A stretch of DNA of 64,000 nucleotides from Rhypophila decipiens (GCA_033297075.1 MU858059.1:248001-312000); one strand, 5' to 3'. Shown: positions 1-11,970, counted from the stretch's first letter. The notes: generated by a model not told the origin, from the sequence alone. A program made the numbers and translations.

Positions 1-717
1 TTCTCTTGGTAACGCTGAGCGACTTGGAGAGGCGCTGCTGTTGCTTGTCTGCATGAGATGTGCGGCCGCTGGATCCTTCTGTTTGTCTCCCTTGTCCTCT
101 CGACGAGGAGGGCTGGGGTCCGAGGGAGGACACTCTGCCTGGGTGCATCTCCATATCTGACGAGGGATAGGATAGGTAAGCATGGGTGGTAAGCTATATT
201 CGAGGTATGAATCTGTGGGGCATTTCCGCCCGTGATGGATACTTTACGGTCGTTGAGGTCGGTCACGGGTGAAACTCCTGCCCTCATTGTGGCTTGAGAT
301 GGCTCTTTCCTCCCCCAGGAAATTTCAGCATCTCCCATCGGTCGAGACTTTGCAGCTCCTCCGCCACGGCCCTTTTAAGTTGCCGCTTGTACCTGAATGA
401 TGATGTCTTTATCTTCTCACTGACGCTCTCTCCAGCTTTATTTCGGCCCTCGGGAACTCGACGGCTATTCCCCAACCACAATCATGTTGGCGGCATGTAT
501 TTACTTGAGAATAAAAACCCCGTCCCGAGCTTACATTTACTTTCCTCGTCAGTGCCTTCTCTCCCCCGTCCTTTGGCGTCTGCATTAAAAGGTCGACGTC
601 AACTTGCAGCGTCCTTACTGGTTACGTCCCTCAACCAGCTCTGAGCCAAACCTGACTGGTATCGATACTTGCACCACTTTCCTCGTTCCGTGCTATTCAA
701 CACGGCATCAGGGCGAT
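1..717. other. Upstream region without a recognised gene
   Basis: No open frame here resembles a protein. The right part is the presumed promoter and 5' leader of the membrane-protein gene that begins at 718; an AT-rich stretch with AATAAAAA lies near 510. Nothing else could be supported. Confidence 0.5.
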
Positions 718-1650
718 ATGCTTCCAACCGACATCTGGTACAGCCTCTTCTGGTCAATTGGCTTCTACTCATTTTCCTGCCTTGCTCACGACCGCACGCC
801 GCTCTGGCCCACGCGTCGTCTCAAATTCCAGCTTTGGAGGCGAGCATCATGGTGTAGCCTTCTCGCTCTGACGGCCTTCTTTCTGACTGGAACGTGTCTT
901 CGCCCCTGGGCGGCAGACGGCGTCACATTTCTTCAAGTGCATCTATTAGCAAGCTACGTGTTGATCAGTGGGTTTTATATCCCAGGGGGGATCTTCAGCT
1001 ATCTGGTCGGTACACGCCACTTCACAGGGGGCGGGCCCAAGAGGGCCGACAACGACAAGGACGACAAAGATGCCGAGAAATGTTCGACGACTGGAAGTTG
1101 GATTGAGGAAGACGTGGGTCGTCTGCCCCCGCAGGCATCCAATGTCGAGAAGCCGCTCTTCTGCAATTTGCAACCAGGACCATTCAGACCGTTCTTGTGT
1201 TCTTATGACTACCCGAATTGCCCCATCTTCCTCATTTTCACTTCGGCTGCTCTCGCGGCGTGGACCATTCCGCTCGAAATCTTTTTAGGACGCGTCTGGA
1301 CAAAAGTTGACAGTTTAGAAGCCTATGCGGAGACATGGTTTTCGGGCGGTTTCCCCATCATCATCATCATCGCCTTGTCCCTGGCGGGCATCAGATATAT
1401 CGCCGAGATGCTATGCGCACAGGGTGGAGATAGGATTGGATGCGTATGCGATGGATTCATGCGCGCGTTCTCCTTCTTTGTGTTCTTTCACTTCATGTTG
1501 ACAGCTGCTGCCACCCAAGGATTGATCGCCTACGTCACTGGGAGCATATATGGTGGCATTCCGGTTCTGCATGTTAGCGATGGCCCAACGGGTTATGTGA
1601 TCTTTGCAGCGACTGTGATCTCTTACCTTTTGCCATTGTTTACGTTCTAA
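718..1650 (+). CDS. Multi-pass membrane protein, function unknown
   Basis: This is a 310-residue hydrophobic protein in one exon. The frame is open further upstream, but the ATG at 718 (MLPTDIWYSLF) is chosen because the upstream residues are polar and not membrane-like. About seven hydrophobic segments are visible: roughly residues 6-23, 42-60, 70-98, 165-187, 210-230, 250-275 and 287-308. A hydrophilic, charged loop (about 100-150, rich in Lys, Asp and Glu) separates the third and fourth. A run of five isoleucines near residue 215 is coded by a short CAT/ATC microsatellite. I do not recognise the family. The topology would fit a terpene-cyclase-like or orphan integral membrane protein, but no catalytic motif supports a function. 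The next gene is convergent, 175 bp away. Confidence 0.72.
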   Translation: MLPTDIWYSLFWSIGFYSFSCLAHDRTPLWPTRRLKFQLWRRASWCSLLALTAFFLTGTCLRPWAADGVTFLQVHLLASYVLISGFYIPGGIFSYLVGTRHFTGGGPKRADNDKDDKDAEKCSTTGSWIEEDVGRLPPQASNVEKPLFCNLQPGPFRPFLCSYDYPNCPIFLIFTSAALAAWTIPLEIFLGRVWTKVDSLEAYAETWFSGGFPIIIIIALSLAGIRYIAEMLCAQGGDRIGCVCDGFMRAFSFFVFFHFMLTAAATQGLIAYVTGSIYGGIPVLHVSDGPTGYVIFAATVISYLLPLFTF

Positions 1651-1825
1651 GCCGGAAGATGCGTGGTGTTTTTGAGGTTTGGACATTGAAAGGAGCACAT
1701 TGAATGGGATTTGACAGTCACTTCATGTACATGTCAAGGTGTTGTTTAGGGGCCATCTTTGTGCATCATGATAGTCTAGTCCAAACTATAAAGACAAGAT
1801 ACGTCGACTACAGCACCACCCCAGC

Positions 1826-3244
1826 CTAGATCTTGCGAACTACACCGACCGTATTCCAAGCCTCGCGAACAATCTTGGCAGCGTCCTCGTCATACAAGGC
1901 CAGCGCCGCATCAACAGTGGCATCGGCGAACTGGATAAAAGTGCACTCGCTCGAGATGGCCCCGCCGCGGGCAACCTTCCACCAGATCTGGCCGGCCTTT
2001 TCCCACGAGTTACCGCCAAAGCCGAGCGAGACGAGGACGAAGGCGCGGTTGGGGATGCCGCTGAAGATGTGCACGCCGCCCGAGTCCTTTTCGTCAAGCC
2101 AGGCGCCGTGCGTCTTGCGCAGGGCCTCCATTCCCTCGACGTTGTCTGGTTGCATGTCTTTGCCCTGTACTCACACAATTAGTCAAAGACTCATAAAAAC
2201 AAAAAGCTTTGTGAACAAGGTTGAGTTTGAAAGACTTACAAATCTAGGATCATCATACGCAGTCCCCGGGGCCTTCATACTCCGCAGCGCAACCCCCTTG
2301 ACACCAGGCAACAAAACCCCCTCACCAATCAACCAATCCGCCTCCTCGGCGCTCTCCTTCTCGACAAACTGCTTGACCATGATACCCCAGACATCACTGA
2401 GGTGCTCATTCAACGCCCCCGCCTCCTGCCAGTACGACAGATTAGAGCTAAACTGCGTCACGGCGTGGGTCATCTCGTGCCCAATGACGTCAATCGTGCC
2501 GGTGAAATTGTACAGGAAATCGTCGCCGTCGCCGTAGACCATTTGGTTCTTGCCGTCCCACCAAAAGGCGTTGCCCATGTTGGTGTCGAAGTGGACCGAG
2601 CTGACGACCGGCATGCCCTTTCCGTCTAGCGAGTCGTATTGGAAGAATTCCTTGTAAAAGTTTAGCACGGTCAGGGTGTTGGAGTAGACTTCGTCGGTTG
2701 CCTTGTCGCTTGTGGGGGCGTCTCCTTCGGAGCAGACGAGCTTGCCGGGGAGGAGGCGCAGGGTCGAGGGGCGCTCGTCGTCGCCCTTGTTTTGCATGTC
2801 GTAGACGTAGCGGTAGAAGCCTGTCTCGGAGGGTTTGGTTGGTTTGGGGGGGACTTTGGCGCGTGCAGCAGCGGCGAGGGAAGAGGGTCCTTGTTCTTCT
2901 TTGCTGGAGGAGCCCTCGGTGCGAAAGTCGTGGACTTGTTTGGAGATGCCTAGGGTCTTTTGGGCAGAGTCCTTGGCGGCTTGGGTGGTGGACTTGGAGG
3001 AGGCGATGGCTTCCAGGAGGTTGGGGGGCACGATGCCGTGGCCCTTGGAGTGGTCGTGGTGGGTCTGGTGGTGGGCTGCGAGCTTGGTCTGGAAGCTGTC
3101 GAAGCGGGCTTTGTGCACGCGTTCCTGGCAGGCGAGCGACTTGAGGCCGCACTCGCGGACCTTGGGGTCGGAGCTCTTGGACATGGCTTCTAGGAGGTAG
3201 AAGGGCACGATGGAGCAGATGTAGCCTCCGTGGTTGTGGTCCAT
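1826..3244 (-). CDS. M4 (thermolysin/protealysin-type) zinc metalloprotease
   Basis: This two-exon gene (3244-2240 and 2164-1826, a 75-bp GT-AG intron) codes for 447 residues. The zinc-binding HEMTH is at residues 256-260, the third ligand is Glu280 in GALNEHLSD, and His367 in GGVHIFSGIPNRAF corresponds to the catalytic His of the M4 C-terminal domain. These are the complete M4 active-site set, so the enzyme should be an active neutral endopeptidase. There is no signal peptide. The N-terminus instead carries the short protealysin-like propeptide motif, here in two copies (IVPFYLLEAM at 12-21 and IVPPNLLEAI at 71-80). Protealysin-type M4 enzymes are mainly bacterial, so an old horizontal origin is plausible but not shown. 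A TATATAT box lies near 3371, about 130 bp upstream of the ATG. Confidence 0.93.
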
Positions 3245-4346
3245 GATGGGCAGTTGAGTGGGGGGGTTTTTTGTGAGGGTAGCAAGGTTATTTGGTAGAT
3301 TCTTGAGTAAATCTTGTAGGTTGAAAAGGAGAATATGAAAGGATGTCGGATTTCGAGACGAGGGCTTACGATATATAAGAGTTGAGTTGCATGCGTCGTC
3401 ACTCTGGTCTTACTCCTGCCCATGTGAATCACCGAGAGGCCTCGTGGGCCGCACTCCCACGGGCCTCAAACCAGACTGATATCAGACATTCTTGTCCAAC
3501 ACCCCGCACCCAAACCGGCATCTCTGCGTCTATCGCGAGTGTGGTGTAGTGCTGCGTCATGTCCTCACACAGCTTCAGCCAGCCACGCACATGCAACGCA
3601 TAGTCCCGGCTCAGCACATTCCCCATCAACGGTCTGGACCACGGGATCTGCCGTACAAGACTGAATAACAACCAATAACTGCTGTTCTTGATTTACGGCT
3701 GAGAGGAGAAGCTGCAGGCCACTTTTCTAGGTCCGCTGCCCGTAGAGATGCGTCGGGACTAGACCAGGACATATCCCCGCTCGTCCAGCCCTATGAAGCA
3801 TGAATCGCCTTGGCACTTTGCAATTATCACTGCAACATGCAAGAGTGTGAGCGATACTACCCGGTTATCATGGAAAGGCAGTTGGCAGCCGATCAGCTTC
3901 ACCGAGCAAGTGGCTGTGAGGGGTTCCCCTGGCGTTGTATCATTGGGCGATGACACCCCTCCATCAACTTGACGGGACGGACATCTTTATCGAGACATCG
4001 CGCCGTAGGGCTGAGCTTGGCCTTTCCCCTCTTCTTTTCCCGACAGGATGGGTCCTTGATTGCTCTGGAGTCTGGGCATGCCAGGGCCAGGAGAATGCCA
4101 AGTTCCCTCTAGGAAGAATGTGATAAAATCATGGACGGTAAGTCAAGGTCATGATGATGTGATTATCTGGTTTATAGCCCCCCTCGCAAGCTCGAAATCC
4201 AGTGTCCAGTGCCCCCACGGTGACACCCGACAATTGATCTACAGTGTAACCAGCTTGGAGCTACCTGAGCTTCACAAGCTTGATCCTTGTACCCTGGGGC
4301 GTTGTGAGGTCACTGGGTGTTGTTTTCAGGTTTCTACAAGGCAAGG
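3245..4346. other. Intergenic region
   Basis: It holds the metalloprotease promoter, with a TATA-like motif at 3371-3377. The remaining open frames (for example 3429-3671 and 3759-3956 on the minus strand) are short and show no recognisable domain. Confidence 0.5.
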
Positions 4347-5767
4347 TTATCGAATAAGAGCAAGAGGGACGTGAGGGGTAAAGCCACCAATGTATGTATG
4401 TGACACCATTCCCCATGACTGACCGAGAATCGAGTCGATAGGTCGGAAGTGAGGATCAAGGGCCAAACCGAGACAGAGAAGCAGAGCCCAAGGTAGAGGA
4501 AGCGCTTCCGACTGGGTGACAAGGACGTACTGCGTAGTACATACTTGGGCTGTGTTACGGAATCCTGGTGGTTGGAATAAACGAGCGAATCGGTGACACA
4601 GATGGACAGGATATGCCTGTGCCATCACATGTACATGATATTTGGGGGTCTCGGGCCGTGAAGTGTACCACACATCACGGCCAGCTACATTAATACGAGC
4701 GATAGAGACTCTGGTGTTCTCCTCACACTTCACAGTACCGACGCACTTGGCAGAATCCAAGGTGGTGAATTCAAATGTCGTGAGAGCTTGATCAAGGCAA
4801 CAACTTTCCATTATATGCCATAGCAGTGACGTTTGGTCTGACCAAAAACTCACCCCCTGGCAGCCGGCAGAGTAGATGCCCGACTCCATCTTTTCAGTGC
4901 CCTCCTTGTTCATTGGGCCAGGAAACTCGTATGTGCAGTTCAAAGGGAGGTATCCGCTCCATGTGCCATTGAATATGATTCTGGTTGTTTCTTGTCAGCA
5001 TGATTGCTTTGTGTCATAAAACTCTTGTAGAATGGAGACCCTGACTTGTTGGAATAAATTCCTTTGTTTGTCGGATTAGAGGCTTTAACTGGCTAGAATA
5101 AATGCCTCGACTGGCGAGAATAGATGTCTTGACTGGCTGGAATAAATGTCTTGACTCGACTAGAATAGAGGCCTTGACTGGCTGGAACAAATGCCCAAAA
5201 TAGCTACAATAAATGCCTTACCTAGCTAGGATGGCGGCGTTTACTTGACCAGAATAGATGCCTGACTAGCTGGAATAAATGCCTTGACTAGACGGGAATA
5301 GAGGCCTTGTACTTGGAATACATGTTAGGCAGCGTGGGAGGAAACACTCACGGGGTGTCAAGATTCAAGTCATCGCAATACCAGCTGTGCTTCAACTCCA
5401 GATAGGCCCCCTTGGGTGAGCTCAAATCCAAGCGATAGCTCCATTCTTTCGGATTATAAAAATCATAGTCGAGATCCCGAAAGTAGGCCGGTTCGCTCTT
5501 CGAATCATACCAGGTTGTGGGATCAAAACTCTTTGTCCAGGGCGTCTGCCTCTGACTGATCTGCTCATCAAACAGGCCAATCTCCTTGACCAATCCTCCC
5601 ACAGGGGATCCTTTGCGGCCTGCCCAGACCGAACTGACCAAGTCCATCATGAAATAGGTCGGCGCCGGGTCGCGGTCCCAGGTCTGGTGGTTTGCTAGGT
5701 CCCACCACACCGTCTTGGTCGGAAACGAGTTGGGGATCGAACGCCCCGTTGGGATTGTCCTCCGAGT
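4347..5767 (-). CDS. Hypothetical protein, incomplete model with a long repeat-filled intron
   Basis: A clearly protein-like frame runs from about 5767 to 5352 (it includes FPTKTVWWDLANHQTWDRD and DLDYDFYNPKEWSYRLDLSS). It joins in phase through a GTGAGT donor at 5351 and a CAG acceptor ending at 4981 to a second coding stretch (NGTWSGYLPLNCTYEFPG). The intron would be 371 bp, about five times the local norm, and contains an array of 22-bp repeats. A further GTGAGT at 4853 may start another intron, and the frame downstream of it looks less like protein. No start codon was found: the frame closes upstream at a TAA at 5768, so an upstream exon is missing or the gene has decayed. I do not recognise the family. 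It could be a pseudogene. Confidence 0.4.
5021..5330. repeat. 22-bp tandem array, locus A (inside an intron)
   Basis: About 13 degenerate copies of a 22-bp unit are visible, with consensus ACTGGCTGGAATAAATGCCT followed by TG. The left border (ACTCTTGTAGAATGGAG) matches the inner left border of locus E at 50502 (ACTCTTGTTAGAATAGAGG), so both derive from the same element type. No terminal inverted repeat was found here. The array fills most of the 371-bp intron of the surrounding minus-strand gene. Confidence 0.85.
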
Positions 5768-6715
5768 TTATACATCATCATGACCCTCACTCCCGTTCCT
5801 GGATTTGAATTGAATTATCATCAAAATGGTTCTGAAGGAAGACTTGGGTATCAAGACAACGGATAGATTTGCCGACTGTCCAACCCGTTGTCGTGTTCCT
5901 CTGGGGTTCCGAGTTCCGGTTAGTATGGGTTCATCAGACAGTCACTGGCTCTGCTAGTTAAATATGGCCATGGACCTCCCGAGTTCCTACGATTAGACAA
6001 TCCCGCAGGTGACATTTTAACTTGCAAAGTAGCCGAACGAGACCTTGATTCCAAATGCTCTTGTTAACTTTGTGCAACACACGAACAGGTTTAAGGATGT
6101 ACACACATAAAAAATCACTTAGGCTTTCGTGCAATCTCATCTCGGGAAGCTCACGCCCGTTATTATTGGACTATTAGTTGGATAAAGTCCTCAATGGATA
6201 TCATGTTTAATGGTGAAGTTGTGAATCATCAAGAAGGGAGACCGGAGCAGGAGGTAACAGGCGAATTGACATGGCACAGATACGAGGATATTGCCAGATA
6301 TAATAATATTACCGTGCATTAGGGTCAGTAGATGTCAGCTCTGATTCTCGTAATAAATAGGATAGGATTTCATAACGTGCCAAATGTAAAGGGCATGTGC
6401 ACCAGTTGTTGTGCAAATGTGGCGTCCAGGGGTGTCCTTCCAGGGGCTAAAAGACCCCTGTCCATTCCTTTCAGCGGTGCCCCATGCCATTCCTTCCCTG
6501 TAAGGCGCATAAGCTTCCGCAATGGCCCCGCAACTACGTCATTGTCCGACCAGGGGTTCCCAAGCACAAACAAGGGGAAGGGACCGGCGGGATGCTCCCG
6601 TCCCGCCACATTGGACTTGCTGTTTACACTATCAAGCTGACCTCTTGACATCTTCAAGAAAGCTCGCCATCAAAAGCAAACCTCGTCCTCACAAAACATC
6701 ACCAACACAAGCAAC
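5768..6715. other. Intergenic region
   Basis: No gene is recognised. It includes the kelch-gene promoter and the unknown 5' part of the preceding minus-strand gene. AT-rich stretches lie near 6180 and 6300. Confidence 0.45.
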
Positions 6716-8190
6716 ATGGCTGAAGTCGCAGCAGGCGTCCTTGTCGCGGAACAAGTCGTCGCAACAGGAGTCGAAGCCGGAGTAGCTGCCGCTGCCGTCG
6801 CGACTCCTACACAACCTCTCAAGATGTGTCTGGAGCAGCTGGCACTCCCCAAAACGGACGAAGATGTGTGAGTTATCCTAGGTCCCCTATCACAAGGCCC
6901 AGGAAACGACGAGACTGATGATCGATTAGACAAGCACTCAACCGGTCCCATCACACCGCCACCGTGATTGGTAGCAAAGCATACATCTTCGGCGGCCAAG
7001 ACGGCACCGGAAACCTCTGCCCGGCCGACGTCTACTCCGTGAGCCTCCCGACGACAGCGAACAAGACAAGCCCTGCCGACGCCGAGACCACCAGGACAGA
7101 GTACAACTGCTACAAAGCCCCAACGTCCGAGACCTTGGCCCCGAAACCACGGCAGAAGCACGCAGCCTGTGCTCAGGGCAAATACTTGGTAATACACGGG
7201 GGAGTAGACGCCGAGGGCAAGCCGATCGACGAAGATGACAACTGTCTCTGGCTCTGGGACTCCGAATCCAATCAGTGGTCCAAGTTGGAGGGTCCCACAC
7301 AGTTATACAAGACCCTCGCTCCACGATACAGCCACAGCCTCTTTTTCGACGTGTCCCAAAACTTCTTTGTGCTTTACGGGGGCAAGACAACTTCCAGTTC
7401 CGACACAGATCCGGCCTCGACAGAGACTTGGCTCTACGACCTTCATGCATTCGCGTGGACCATCGTCCCGGCGACATCTTCCCCGGCCGGCCCAGCAATC
7501 GCGACAGCATATCTCGATTCCACCCTCTACACAATCAGCACCAGCGCTGAAACCGGAGAGAACAGCATCAACTACCTGTACCTTCAGAAATCCACCGTCG
7601 ACCGCGAAAAGCCAGACTCTCTGGTCTGGAAATCCATCCCCTTCTCAAATCCGAGCACTACATCAGCCATATCCTCCACACCAACAGACCCAACCAACCC
7701 CATCGTCCCCCCACACCGTGACGGCGGCGCCGCGCTGGTTCCCCTCTCGACAGGCTATGGACGGAACTACCTAGTCTACATGTTTGGCTACAGCAGGACG
7801 AATGATCAAGAAGGTGCAAGGGAGTATCACTCGTCGATATACACCCTCCAAGTCCCCTCGACAAGAAATACACTAGCCTCGGCCAAAGACACAGTACGCA
7901 ATCACCTCCCAGGCTTTCTCAAATCCAAGACTTCGCCGCAAGGATCGGGCGAGTGGACGTGGGCGCCCATCGATCTTGTTCCGGTCGAGGTGCCCACCGA
8001 GAAGGCGGTCGGGGGCAAGACACATCCCGGCCCGAGGAGTTTGTTCGATGGCGGTAGTGCTGCTTCGTCGTGCCTTGGAGGGAAAGGGGTTGTGTTTTGG
8101 GGCGGTGAGAATGCCAAAGGTGAAATGGAGAGCGATGGCTGGGTTCTGAGACTGGCATATGGATATGCTGATTCGGCGAGAGCAGAATAA
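6716..8190 (+). CDS. Kelch-repeat beta-propeller protein
   Basis: Two exons (6716-6867 and 6930-8190; a GTGAGT...TAG intron of 62 bp) give 470 residues. After an Ala/Val-rich N-terminus, kelch blades are visible with the usual paired glycines: HTATVIGSKAYIFGGQDG, KHAACAQGKYLVIHGGVD followed by CLWLWDSESNQWSKL, YSHSLFFD...FFVLYGGK with ETWLYDLHAFAWTIV, and a last blade with GGKGVVFWGGENAKGE. This suits a protein-interaction scaffold. There is no F-box, BTB or Rab/Ras partner domain, and no signal peptide, so a cytoplasmic location is likely. The partner cannot be told from sequence. It ends convergent with the transporter gene, 320 bp away. Confidence 0.88.
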
Positions 8191-8510
8191 AGTGAGAGGG
8201 ATGCACAAGTGCTTGATGTATTTTTATTTGATCCCGGGCTAAGGCCGGTGTATTATAACCGGCGTTGGCAGTTGGGAATTTACCTGTATTAGTTATTATG
8301 ATTGCTTTTCTCTATATGTTAAAATAGCTAGCTCTGAGGAATAACAATGCATTCATGATCGATGTATGATCGATATATCCTCAATATATGCTGTCCCACT
8401 CAGTGACCACCTCTGTACTCCAACCCTCGGGTATCACGGTCTTTTTTTCCACCTCTTAGTCCATCCAATGTTTTGACATTCGTAACTAACAACGCTGGCT
8501 GATGGTCCAA

Positions 8511-10429
8511 CTAAATAACCCTCCCTTTGACCTGCTTGAATTCCTTGACATTGATGTCCCTCCACGCCCAAACAGCAACAAAAGAAACGACCTGAATCGC
8601 CGCCGCCGCAATAAGCATGTACCTTTGCGAATCACCATACGCCTGAGCAATGGCATGGCGGGTTGGGCTCCCGTACTCATATCCTAGTTGAACGGTGATG
8701 TCGCGGGAGATGGTCATGTAATCGTCTTTTACCTCGGCGGGAAGGTGCTCATACAATCGACCGGGGAAAGTTCCCGTCCAGATGGCAGTCGTAATTGTCG
8801 AACCGATGGCACCGCCAATGCTGGAGAACATTGACTCGAGGGCGAGGACCGTGGCGACGTGCTGGTGGGTGACAACCGCCATGGCCGCCATTTGCTGGCA
8901 AATGACGAGAGTACCTCCCGCAAAAGCAATAAATACCTGGCACATGACAATGAGCCCGACGTCTTGGTCGACTTGCCGAAACTTAATCATAAGCCCGATA
9001 CCCAAGATGTTCATGGGGACGCCAAAGTACAGAGCCAGCCACTTGAAGCGTCCTGTCTTGTGGATGGCGAAGGCTACCACAAAGGACCAAAAGCAAGATC
9101 CGATGTTGTAGGTGAACGACACCAAATTCGTCTTGTTGAGGTCAAGATTGTTGACTACCTGGAGGAAGGAGGGGAAGAAGGAGTTCCAGATGTAGAAGCT
9201 GACGAACGACACGGCGGCAAGGATGCAAGCTCCCATGACGGTACGATCCAGCAGTAGATGATAGGGCAGGAAAGTGACGGGTGCGACATATTTCTCGTAG
9301 AAGGGAAATGCGATCATCAAGAGAAGGCCAAGAACGAGAAAGCAGATGATGAGAGGCGATCTCCATTGTTCGGCTTGGTAAGAGTAGATGTTAAAGGCGA
9401 GGAGGAAGAGAGCGAGACCCGCGGCGAGGATCAAGATTCCCGCGAGGTCGAACTCGATGGCGTAGTGCTTGATGGACTCCCAGGCGGTCCGGTTCGACTC
9501 ACGCTTGGGGAGGAGGCCGAGTTTGGCTGCTTTGCGGTAGTTGATGATGAAGAGGATCAGGAGTGGAGAGCAGATAAAGGGAGTAACGATGGCGAATGTG
9601 CCGAATGCCCATTGGAACCCCGGGCCCTTCATGAAAGCAGCTGCAAGGGGACCGCCGATCCACATCGTTATGATGTAGGGTGAGGTTATAAATGCCATCA
9701 TGAATGCTCGGTTCTTGAGCGAAGACGTGTCAGCGATGAAGACACTGCTGCAGTATGCCACGCCGTTGTATCTGTCCGACCGGATTAGTGACATTGGTTG
9801 CGACATTTGGCCCATGGCCGCTGATAAACTTACCCGATCCAATAAAAGACCTGACCGGCCGCATACATCTCGACGTTAACGCAAGCCGCCATCATGATCA
9901 AGCCGAGAGTGAGACAAAAGACCATGCTGGCGAAGCCCTGAGGGCGACCCCAGATGTCGAGAACTTTGGCGAGCGGGAGCTTGGCGAGACCGCTAATTAT
10001 GTTGGCCATGATACCGGTGGTGGCCGTCAGGGAGTGAGACTTGAAGGAGCTGGTCACGTAAGGGGTCAAAAGACTGCTCATGCTGGACTGCATGGCGTCG
10101 ACGAAAATGATGATCCATATTCTGGGCTGGTGTCAGTACTCCAATCCTATTCGTCTCTCGACAAGGGTGACGAGAACAACATACGTGACATAGGCCATGA
10201 TAATATGAGGTGTCGTCCACACTTTGGTAAAGGCCTCAATCGCCTGGACACCGGCTTGTGCGTCCTGGCTGATTTCATCGTCGCTCTGGTTCTCGTTGGC
10301 CGACTCGTCGGATCCGTGGGTAGCGGCGGCTTCTTTGTCAGCCGACGTCTTCTCCGGTGTATCTGCCACTGGGACCTCGCTCGGGTGAGCGAGCCCAAAA
10401 GATCCTCCCTTGAGATCCGACATGTCCAA
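8511..10429 (-). CDS. Siderophore-iron transporter, major facilitator superfamily
   Basis: Three exons (10429-10185, 10121-9834, 9771-8511; introns of 63 and 62 bp) code for 597 residues. A charged cytosolic N-terminus of about 80 residues leads into an MFS core. The core has hallmarks of the fungal Sit/Arn/MirB family as I know it: SSLLTPYVTSSF, KLPLAKVLDIWGRPQGF, VFYWIGYNGVAY, FIADTSSLKNRAFM, SIKHYAIEFD and LDRTVMGACILAAVSFVSFYIW. These proteins import ferric siderophores by proton symport at the plasma membrane or in endosomes. The family places it firmly; the siderophore taken up (ferrichrome, coprogen or other) cannot be told. Four ATCTGATAA sites upstream suggest repression by an iron-sensing GATA factor. 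An alternative start lies two codons downstream at 10423. Confidence 0.93.
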
Positions 10430-10606
10430 GGATGATTGAATGAGGGTCTAGGTCTCGTAGAGCTGTGTAGAGTGAGAGGGAAGAAGGAAGGATTTTCAGA
10501 GGCACTGATGCGGGACGATCAAAGTTTATCCGACGAACCTTAGATTATCATTTTCCACGTGGGAGTCGTGGACCGGGCAGAATCTTCGAGGAAGGAAACA
10601 GCTCGG

Positions 10607-10615
10607 ATCTGATAA
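10607..10615 (+). promoter_or_regulatory. Iron-GATA site ATCTGATAA, proximal
   Basis: An exact match to ATCWGATAA, the known binding consensus of fungal iron-responsive GATA repressors (SreA, SRE, Urbs1 class). It lies 178 bp upstream of the siderophore transporter start. Confidence 0.7.
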
Positions 10616-11097
10616 GAAAAAGGGCTCCATTCTTGCCCGTGGGATTGGGAAACCCGACGGGAAAATCTTTCTGGATCGGGTCACGTCGGCGGCGTCTGTT
10701 GTTACATTACAGGGAGCAGGGAGCGTCGAGCTCATCATGCCAAGCGGGTCGAACCACTACGGTTATAACTTGTACCGGTACCTGCTTTTGCGGTGAGAAA
10801 TATACTTGTTCAATGCTGTCCGGCGTCGGAAGATACCTGGGGGCATGCAACGAGACGAGCATCTTGCAGTCTCTGTCCCATACCCACCAATACCATCACT
10901 TGCCCCCCCCCGGAACAGGTTTTCGTCCTCGGCGCTTCCTCTTGAAGAACAGCCCGCTTGCCACTTGCTCCACAAGTCATCCCGGTCACCGTTTTCGTTC
11001 CTGCCAATCATGTATGAAGCCCCACCATGTTGTCGGGCTTGTTTTCCAGAACCTTTGACCGACTCATGATGACATGGCTTGGCGGATTTTAGATTCT

Positions 11098-11139
11098 TTA
11101 TCAGATTGATCAAATTTTTATCAGATCATCTTATCAGAT
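11098..11139 (-). promoter_or_regulatory. Cluster of three iron-GATA sites
   Basis: TTATCAGAT (ATCTGATAA on the minus strand, the sense of the transporter gene) occurs at 11098-11106, 11118-11126 and 11131-11139, spaced 20 and 13 bp apart. A further GATAA follows at 11141. The cluster lies about 0.7 kb upstream of the transporter start. Three exact nonamers in 42 bp are very unlikely by chance. Confidence 0.75.
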
Positions 11140-11970
11140 TGATAACTTTTGCTGGCTCCACTTGGACCCAATTGGATGCGCCACTTCCGAACAACCACCC
11201 GTTCATAACTTCAGCTGAATGCGCAGTGGTTTGGGGGTTTTATTCCGGGATTGTTCAAATTAAGAAAATTCCCTGGAATACTAAACTTCACAACTAACAA
11301 CTACGGGAACAACCAACATTACGTAGCTCCCTCATGCATCGCTCCCGAAAGCCGACACAAGGGCATACCGTATCCGATCAACCTTCCCTCAATTTCGCCG
11401 TAGGATTTCTGCCAAGATGGCGTAGTGGACCAGGATGACAGACTAGTCAGTCTCAGTGTAACATGGGCGGCTCTGGTTGTGGGACGCCCAGGCTTGCTAC
11501 CATTTCAAAGTCTGACAACAACGCCGTCAACAACCGCGACCCATCGTTCATCCGCTGACTTATCAACACTTTCAACGGCCTCGAGGCGTACCCCATCACA
11601 TTGTCTCCAACCTCCCGGCCGGGGCTCAGGGGCAAGCTTGGGGAGGCATGGAGATACAGGGGCTGACGGGCCCCTCCTGACCGGTCCTCGGAGTGTTCAA
11701 TGAAGCACATCAATGATCAGGAGCACTCGTGAATCCTCTGGAAAAGTTTTCAAAGAAAGTAAGGTGGAGTCGGCTTTATTTGTCAGCTCAGATGCCACTT
11801 CAGATTTTCTTGTATATACAGGGTTCGGACACTTCGGTTCAAGTCATAGAATCCCAACCAGCAAGGGGAGCTTTCACCAATATGTATCCGCTTATATAAG
11901 TCATTAGTTTAGTCAGTCAACACGGTCTCTTCAGTTGATGACGACTTTGACGACGATGGCTTCAAGGACC

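Larger units (their letters stand above)
10430..11970. other. Intergenic region upstream of the siderophore transporter
   Basis: Apart from the four iron-GATA sites, no gene is supported. Short frames on both strands (for example 10633-11058) lack domain-like composition. Confidence 0.5.

Noticed and set aside
5021..5330. CRISPR-like array
   Set aside because: The 22-bp units follow each other without unique spacers and the organism is a fungus.
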